From NCBI GenBank assembly GCA_018435125.1, contig JAHDNZ010000037.1, positions 1 to 55,550 on the forward strand: a stretch of DNA of 55,550 nt, written 5' to 3'. This stretch comes from Bacillota bacterium (GTDB taxonomy: Bacteria; Bacillota; DTU065). The translations under genes and the position numbers were made by a program. Of the stretch, positions 51,743-55,550 are shown piece after piece. The notes under the pieces are model-generated. The model was not told the origin of the DNA. It made no database searches and worked only from the letters and a program-made list of their open reading frames with translations. Every line of letters starts with the position of its first letter. The first letter of the stretch is position 1.

Positions 51743-52639
51743 ATGGGAAATTTAGGAAAGCAAATTTTACAAAGAAGATACAAACTTTTGGGAGATTTTC
51801 TCTTGGTACACACATTTCTTACTGATATATATAATATGGAAACCTTAAACAGCTACCTGTTACCTCAGTTTTTTGAATATGCACAGACCCACCCTGCTTT
51901 TAATCACAAACTAACACATCGGTTTGGGCTTTGGGAAGAAGAAAATCACCTAGTGGGAATTGTTTGCTATGAAATGGATCTCGGTGAGTGTTTTCTTATA
52001 ACAGAACCAAGCCATATGTTTCTTTTGCCTGAAATGCTCTCTTATGCACAAAAGGAATTATCTGTAGTTAAAGAAAGCAAACGGATACTAACAGTTTGGA
52101 TCACCGATAAAGAAGCAGACAAAAAAGAGCTACTAGCCAAGAATGGTTATCAGAAGGTCTATTCTTCTCCTGTGAAAGTCTTTTGCTACGATAAACCATT
52201 CTTGAAAAATAAACTTCCAGCTGGTTTTTCTCTTATTAGTTTAGAAGACGAGAATGATTGTAAAAAAATCAATGATTGCCTTTGGAAAGGTTTTAATCAC
52301 GGAGATGAGCCTGATGACGATATTGACTGTCGTCTTCTTATGCAAAGTGGTCCGAACTTTAGAAAAGACCTAACAACTATTATCAAGGCTCCCAATGGAG
52401 ACTATGCTTGTTTTGCCGGTATGTGGTTTGATCAGAAAAATCACTACGCTTACCTTGAACCACTAGCAACAGTTCCCCAGTATCGCAGAATGGGACTTGC
52501 TACAATTGCCCTTAATGAAGGAATGAAAAAGACCAAAGAACTAGGAGCTCGTTATTGTTTTGGAGGGGAACCAGAGTTTTACACAGCAATCGGATTTGAT
52601 ACAATATGTAACCGCGAACTGTGGAAGAAAATATGGTAA
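51743..52639 (+). CDS. GNAT family acetyltransferase
   Basis: 298 residues. The C-terminal third holds a standard GNAT core (YLEPLATVPQYRRMGLATIAL near 250, the acetyl-CoA-binding loop, then GGEPEFYTAIGFD). The N-terminal 150 residues form a second, weaker GNAT-like half (LWEEENHLVGIVCYEMD), an arrangement seen in two-domain acetyltransferases. The start at ATG 51743 follows AAGAAGGTG. An in-frame ATG at 51683 has no site. The acceptor is unknown; single-gene location and typical composition suggest a resident gene, unlike those at 41.8-45.3 kb. Confidence 0.82.
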   Translation: MGNLGKQILQRRYKLLGDFLLVHTFLTDIYNMETLNSYLLPQFFEYAQTHPAFNHKLTHRFGLWEEENHLVGIVCYEMDLGECFLITEPSHMFLLPEMLSYAQKELSVVKESKRILTVWITDKEADKKELLAKNGYQKVYSSPVKVFCYDKPFLKNKLPAGFSLISLEDENDCKKINDCLWKGFNHGDEPDDDIDCRLLMQSGPNFRKDLTTIIKAPNGDYACFAGMWFDQKNHYAYLEPLATVPQYRRMGLATIALNEGMKKTKELGARYCFGGEPEFYTAIGFDTICNRELWKKIW

Positions 52640-53069
52640 GGAATGTTTATCTTCTTAGCTGCAATCGGGTCTATAAAAATAACCATCTGGGACATGGTAA
52701 ATATTTTTGTTTGATATTTGACTGCTTGTTCTGCAATGCCAAAAACTTTTTCGTTAAAACTGACATTCTTTAACCACATTTGTATAATCGTTTGCCCATC
52801 AAAATAGAACCGTTTTTTATTGAAACTGCAATTTCTCATATGTACTCTCTAAGTAAATTAAATTTCGAGATAGATTTATATTGCTATTAAGAGATAATGT
52901 TAAGATATTGTTATTACAAACATAAAATGAGCTAATTTTCATTACCTGGGAGATGATGTATATAAAGTTGAATGCTAAAAAAAATAGTTTGCTAAAAGTT
53001 TTTTAGCTAAATTAATGAAACTAAATTTAACTAAGTGTAAAACCATTACCGATTAGAGGAGGAACACTT
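52640..53069. other. Gene-free region upstream of the GH42-like gene
   Basis: 430 A/T-rich bases. A minus-strand frame of 86 codons (52839 to 52579) overlaps the end of the GNAT gene and has only a weak GAGAG site; it has no known motif and was not accepted. AGAGGAGG at 53055-53062 is the ribosome binding site of the next gene. No clear operator was found. Confidence 0.4.
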
Positions 53070-55283
53070 ATGAACAATTCTCATTCTACTCCCTGGGAAG
53101 AACGTTTTGGATGGTTTTGGTATGATGATGATGCCATCTATAATTGGGAAGAAAAGGATTTTCTAAATGCCGCTAAAAACTTCCATGACTCAGGTTATAC
53201 AACTGCCATCCTCTTTGGGACTCACTTTAGATTCTCTTATTGGGCTTATTGGAAGGAGATAGAGGATACTATTGCTAAAATTACAAAAGCTTTTCATGCC
53301 TTTGGCATCAAAGTCATTGAACACCATAGTACTCATTTAACCTACAGGATAGAAGATGATACCGCTCGGGAATCTTTTTTAAAACATTCGTTAGGTAAGG
53401 GTTTTAAAAACTTCCGGGAAACATCTCAGGCTAATCCCATTTTAGGCGGTTCCCATATGGATGATTTAGGCCAAATTGACGGGAGCACTGGAAAAATTTG
53501 TCTTAGTTCCTATATACACACTGATGGAAAGGATGTTCACTGGATTTTCAAACATTACAATGGTAATGCTCACTGCTTTAATCACCCGTCTTTTTATAAA
53601 GCTTATACTGAACACTTAGAGCGAATTATCAAAAAAGCTCACATCGATGGTATTATGAATGACGATGTTCAATGGTTTGGTGGAGGGAACGCCTGTACTT
53701 GCAAGTACTGCCGTGAATTGTTTTATAAAGAAACGGGCTATCATCTTCCAAAGCCCGAAAATTGGTCATTTTTTTATGAAAATTATGATGATCCTGTGTA
53801 TATTGCTTGGAAACGATTTAAGAAGAAAAGCAGTGGCGATTTTCATAGAAAATTAGATGCTTTTTATAAGAAACTGGATTTTCATCCTTTAAGACCAGCC
53901 TATTGCGCCGAAGTTTTGCCCTTTGACACTACCTGCTATGGCTTTGAGAGTGCCAGTGAGTTATGGGATTATATCTTCCAGGAATGCTGCGGAATTATCA
54001 AATATTCGTATCTTTGTTTTGCCATTGAAGCTGTGCATCGCTTTGCTTTGGCCAAGCGCAAAGGTGTTCCGTCTATGGCACTTTTCTATCCCGCAACCGA
54101 GGATAGTACCTACGCTGCTTGGGCACTTGCACGTTCATGGGGTCAACTTTATACGGGAACTATGAGTTCTAATATCCTTTCCGATAAACCATATCGAACC
54201 TTTGAAAAACAACATTCTACCTTATACAAGAATCCTCAAAAAATCAGCGATCTGGCCTTTTACTTTTCTGAAATGACCAGGGATTACACTTCTCCTAACG
54301 CACCGCAAAAATATATGAAACCATTCATGTCCTATATGGAAGCAGCCTATGTTTCTGGGTTATTAAGTGATATGGTATTTTGTCATGATAACATTGAAGA
54401 GTTGTGTAAGCATTCGGTCATAGTTGTAGTCTCTATAATAATGGTTGGCGATGACGAGCTTGAAAAGCTAGCTCAATATGTAAGAAGCGGTGGCAAGTTG
54501 ATAATAATAGGTGAGTTTGGCACCAAAAAACTCGATATTCAAAGACGTACCACCGACGAAGCAGTTTCTGTCCTTGGAGTTAAAGCTCGAACAGAAAAAG
54601 CAACCTATAATGGAGAGGCACAAATAAACTATAAGGGTGAGTCCTATAAATTTGCACAGGTAACTTCTGATACATCAATCATTCCAAACAGTTCAAAACC
54701 TATACTAGTAGGAGAAAACGGAGAGATATTAGGAGTATCCGAGAAGATAGAACAGGGAGAAATTATCTGGTTACCATGTGACATCGGAGACAATGATTTT
54801 CAACCCGCTATCTGGCAGAATCCTAAAGCACCTGAAACAGATGCTTGGGCTTCGGTGCTTCCTAGCTTAAGAGAAAACGGTGGGAAATTGTTATCGCTCC
54901 TTGTAGAGCACAAGCAGCTGTCTGTTGGTACAGACAAGGACGTTATCGGGACACTTTATAAAGCAGAGAACGATTATGTAGTTCATCTGGTTAACACTAA
55001 AGATATGCTGCCACAAGAGGACTCTAAGGTATTTAGGACCGATAGAATTCCTCAATATATGGATGGGGCTAAAAAGCTTGGAGCATTTTTGGTTGATGTT
55101 TATCTACCAGAAGTTAAGGAAGTTAAGGAAGTAAAATTATATTCGCCCGAATTTACAGGGGAGAGAAAACCTCTCTTTACACAAGACGGTGAGAAATTAT
55201 CCATTAATATTCCAGAAGACTTGTTTTCCGGCTATTTACTAGTTCACCTAGTAACTAAAGACGATGATAACAAAATAAAATAA
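53070..55283 (+). CDS. GH42-like glycoside hydrolase with trimerisation-type domain
   Basis: 737 residues without a signal peptide. Residues 1-400 form a TIM-barrel with ERFGWFWYDDDA at the start, IMNDDVQWFGGGNACTCKYC near 196-215 (acid/base region plus cysteines of a possible zinc site) and a later FAIEAVHR segment near 318. Residues about 410-640 match the beta-galactosidase trimerisation fold (VSGLLSDMVFCHDNIEEL, LAQYVRSGGKLIIIGEFGT), and a small beta domain ends the protein. This layout resembles GH42 and related families acting on galactosides or arabinosides. The exact specificity is unknown. AGAGGAGG precedes ATG 53070. It fits the polysaccharide-degrading theme of the window. Confidence 0.72.
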   Translation: MNNSHSTPWEERFGWFWYDDDAIYNWEEKDFLNAAKNFHDSGYTTAILFGTHFRFSYWAYWKEIEDTIAKITKAFHAFGIKVIEHHSTHLTYRIEDDTARESFLKHSLGKGFKNFRETSQANPILGGSHMDDLGQIDGSTGKICLSSYIHTDGKDVHWIFKHYNGNAHCFNHPSFYKAYTEHLERIIKKAHIDGIMNDDVQWFGGGNACTCKYCRELFYKETGYHLPKPENWSFFYENYDDPVYIAWKRFKKKSSGDFHRKLDAFYKKLDFHPLRPAYCAEVLPFDTTCYGFESASELWDYIFQECCGIIKYSYLCFAIEAVHRFALAKRKGVPSMALFYPATEDSTYAAWALARSWGQLYTGTMSSNILSDKPYRTFEKQHSTLYKNPQKISDLAFYFSEMTRDYTSPNAPQKYMKPFMSYMEAAYVSGLLSDMVFCHDNIEELCKHSVIVVVSIIMVGDDELEKLAQYVRSGGKLIIIGEFGTKKLDIQRRTTDEAVSVLGVKARTEKATYNGEAQINYKGESYKFAQVTSDTSIIPNSSKPILVGENGEILGVSEKIEQGEIIWLPCDIGDNDFQPAIWQNPKAPETDAWASVLPSLRENGGKLLSLLVEHKQLSVGTDKDVIGTLYKAENDYVVHLVNTKDMLPQEDSKVFRTDRIPQYMDGAKKLGAFLVDVYLPEVKEVKEVKLYSPEFTGERKPLFTQDGEKLSINIPEDLFSGYLLVHLVTKDDDNKIK

Positions 55284-55550
55284 AAAGTTCTATACAGTTT
55301 CTTTTGAAAGAGGGTAATATGTCTTTAGGGATAAGTAACCTTCTTTCTTTTATATTTGTAATCCATTAGTTCTTTTGCTTTTGTGTTAGCGATTCTATCT
55401 TTTAACATATTCGAGAATTTCAAGTATAAGTTAGCCACCAATGTGCCCAAATTTCTAAGAATTATTCTCTAAGCATTGAGGAGTAGTGAATGAACTTAGC
55501 ATAGTAGTTTCCAACTGGCTGGGCCCAGCCAGTTTTAACTATGACAAGGC
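55284..55550. other. Window end: gene-free with one perfect palindrome
   Basis: 267 bases without a gene. AACTGGCTGGG and CCCAGCCAGTT (55513-55534) form a perfect 22-bp palindrome followed by TT, a terminator-like hairpin. It may end a gene that lies past the window on the other strand. Confidence 0.4.

Noticed and set aside
52579-52839. 86-codon minus-strand frame after the GNAT gene
   Set aside because: It overlaps the GNAT gene by 61 bases, and only a weak GAGAG precedes it. It is not impossible, but unsupported.
1-55550. CRISPR arrays, tRNA, rRNA, prophage or integrase genes
   Set aside because: No regularly spaced repeats, tRNA-like T-loop sequences, rRNA motifs or phage genes were seen. 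Reading by eye can miss a single tRNA.

Overview
The window looks like chromosomal DNA of a low-GC anaerobic Bacillota (Clostridia-like). The signs are A/T-rich codons, strong GGAGG ribosome binding sites with frequent GTG and TTG starts, an electron-bifurcating-type [FeFe]-hydrogenase operon, a cobalamin-dependent methionine synthase with a separate activation protein, and many plant-polysaccharide genes. Two sugar-binding proteins carry signal peptides with no lipobox cysteine. This is unusual for a one-membrane Gram-positive and hints, without proving it, at an organism with an outer membrane.

Layout. 1-1.1 kb: the 3' end of a group II intron, a 4Fe-4S protein remnant and a broken UPF0280 (COG2122) gene. 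1.1-5.0 kb: intact metF - activation protein - metH, with overlapping genes. 5.3-7.0 kb: a DUF4153 membrane protein, followed by a strongly folded region that ends in a terminator. 7.7-12.8 kb: two ABC exporters, each with an N-terminal extension and a zinc ribbon, flanking a DUF1854 gene. 12.9-16.7 kb: an M50 peptidase, a two-gene ABC-2 exporter and a papain-like protein. 16.7-17.4 kb: a 749-bp internally deleted IS4/IS231-type element with 16-bp inverted ends and a 10-bp target duplication, sitting inside a terminator hairpin. 17.4-18.4 kb: a hemolysin III family gene with a clear promoter and palindromic operator candidates. 18.9-23.2 kb: a 2Fe-2S protein plus hydC-hydB-hydA. 23.3-26.1 kb: a DUF6143-like protein, an EamA transporter and an AraC regulator. 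26.6-40.1 kb: a GH28-like protein, two orphan sugar-binding proteins, a phosphatase, a frameshifted membrane protein, a macro-domain protein, a secreted propeller-like protein, a cellulose-synthase-like GT2 with a PilZ domain, and a large secreted metallophosphoesterase. 40.2-41.3 kb: an acyltransferase. 41.6-45.4 kb: an island that looks higher in GC, with a possible leader peptide and attenuator, a methyltransferase, a frameshifted RNHCP gene, a GNAT-aminoglycoside-kinase fusion and a broken GNAT gene. 45.8-55.3 kb: a HemN-like radical SAM protein, a GH127 enzyme, a heavily decayed gene, a YtqA-type radical SAM protein, a GNAT protein and a GH42-like hydrolase.

The genes fall into four themes: methyl transfer to methionine, hydrogen/NADH/ferredoxin redox balance, use and export of polysaccharides (GH28, GH127, GH42-like, sugar-binding proteins, GT2/PilZ), and resistance or modification functions in acquired segments. 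Gene decay is prominent. At least six genes carry nonsense codons, frameshifts or deletions that can be read directly from the sequence. No tRNA, rRNA or CRISPR array was seen. GC and composition statements were judged by eye.
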